Positions 63,201 to 64,000 of a stretch of 64,000 bases of DNA are shown here, in pieces; the first letter of the stretch is position 1; each line of letters starts with the position of its first letter. The stretch covers positions 62,001 through 126,000 of the forward strand of contig JAVTVJ010000990.1 in assembly GCA_034509425.1 (NCBI GenBank), read 5' to 3'. The notes beneath the pieces are model-generated. The model did not search any database and had not been told where the DNA came from. It saw only the letters and a list, made by a program, of their open reading frames with translations. The DNA comes from Eopsaltria australis. Lineage: Eukaryota; Chordata; Aves; Passeriformes; Petroicidae. A program made the position numbers and the translations under genes.

Positions 63201-64000
63201 GCGTACTGAAGTTTGTCAATCAACCACTTTGACAAGGAAATATGACAGAGATATTTAACTCAGTTGCCTTTTTAAAACTTTCTTTTTACATCAACTGTCG
63301 TGCTTGAAAAGATCAATGCAGCAGTATATCCTTAAGTTTTTTAAAATTTCTTTGAGTGAAGACTTCCTGGTTTAAAAATGTTGATTCACAAATTTTAAAT
63401 ATTCCATTTAATGTATTGTTAATTGTCATTGTGCTAGAAAGAAGCAAGGAAGTTCAGTCTTTCATATGACTTTTCAGTATTGGGCTCTTTATAATCAATT
63501 CCATGTTTCTGTAGATATCCAAGCTTCAACTGTGTTACAGAGAGCTTCTTTTTGTCTTTTCCTTGGTTCAAGAGCTTCTCTTCTTTTTCATTAATTAGTT
63601 AAGAAAGCAGTGATTTCACCCAAGTTTAAATGCTCATGGCCTAACTTGATAATACAGTAACTTTTGTAAATTATAGGTCTACAAAAGGTTTGACAAATTG
63701 CAACAGTGTATGGGTTACCAGTTTGCCAAGAAATTTGAAAAGTCATGAATTTGTTTGGTTCTGCATCATCTCTGTTCCCTGTAGTAATTTTATTGACAGC
63801 TCCCCTTCAAACTGCTGTAAATGACTTTATTTTATTTTATACTTCCCTAAAACACCTCAAAGTACCAATTTCAATAACTTTGTTTCTAGTTTCCCCCAGG
63901 AGACAGAGGGAAGCATTGACAAGGTTTTTCAAATACCCTGACCCTGGCATTTTCAAACAAGTGGATTTTTCTGGGCCATTGGTTGTTATCCAGTCACAAA
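60236..64000. other. AT-rich unique DNA, no gene seen
   Basis: No gene or dispersed repeat was recognised up to the window end. Visible small features are a direct duplication of CTGATGAACTACC (62187-62218) and a short AACCAACCAACC stretch near 61135. The longest open frames (111 codons at 60983-61318 minus, 109 codons at 62235-62564 minus) show no recognisable domain. Confidence 0.55.

Overview
The window reads as a gene-poor, AT-rich stretch of a bird nuclear genome. The main evidence is the repeat content. At least eleven fragments of chicken-repeat-1 (CR1) LINEs are recognisable, several with the CR1 3' tail (repeats of ATTCTATG or ATTCTGTG) and the characteristic avian CR1 3' UTR wording. 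There are also avian-type endogenous-retrovirus solo LTRs. I found no convincing protein-coding exon, tRNA, rRNA, CRISPR array or bacterial-type gene. All short open frames look like chance frames, low-complexity frames or decayed CR1 reverse-transcriptase frames. The window is probably intergenic or deep intronic; the sequence alone cannot decide which.

Layout. At 0-4 kb there is unique AT-rich DNA with one old minus-strand CR1 piece (841-1170). At 4.05-5.24 kb there is a diverged LTR-like element holding a (TTATC)n foldback and a very long (CTTT)n/(CCTT)n tract. 5.2-14.3 kb is mostly featureless, with a CR1 3' end at 7.86 kb. At 14.32-16.21 kb the longest CR1 (minus strand) is split by an 845-bp solo LTR with a clean CTGGT target duplication; the LTR is related to the one at 4-5 kb. 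16.2-33.9 kb is unique sequence with simple repeats and a small CR1 reverse-transcriptase fragment (20.9 kb). At 33.9-35.1 kb there is a plus-strand CR1 3' end, then a minus-strand CR1 of another subfamily. At 39.0-39.6 kb there is another minus-strand CR1. At 44.4-46.2 kb there is a repeat cluster: CR1, (TAA)n, and a solo LTR of a widespread avian ERV family. At 49.9-52.0 kb there is a second cluster: a probable solo LTR with an ATGC duplication, a plus-strand CR1 3' end, and a minus-strand CR1 reverse-transcriptase segment abutting its tail. At 55.7-57.5 kb there is a short CR1 tail, then a CR1 with part of the endonuclease domain joined by deletion to its 3' end. At 59.2-60.2 kb there is an unclassified GC-richer block, possibly LTR-derived. 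The rest to 64 kb is AT-rich unique DNA.

Nothing here works as a gene set. The recoverable history is one of mobile-element insertion, nesting, deletion and microsatellite growth. The most informative points are the dated nesting at 14-16 kb, the paired LTRs in which one copy's pyrimidine tract appears to have become a 250-bp microsatellite, and the head-on CR1 junction near 50.96 kb. I did not find evidence for a new biological system.
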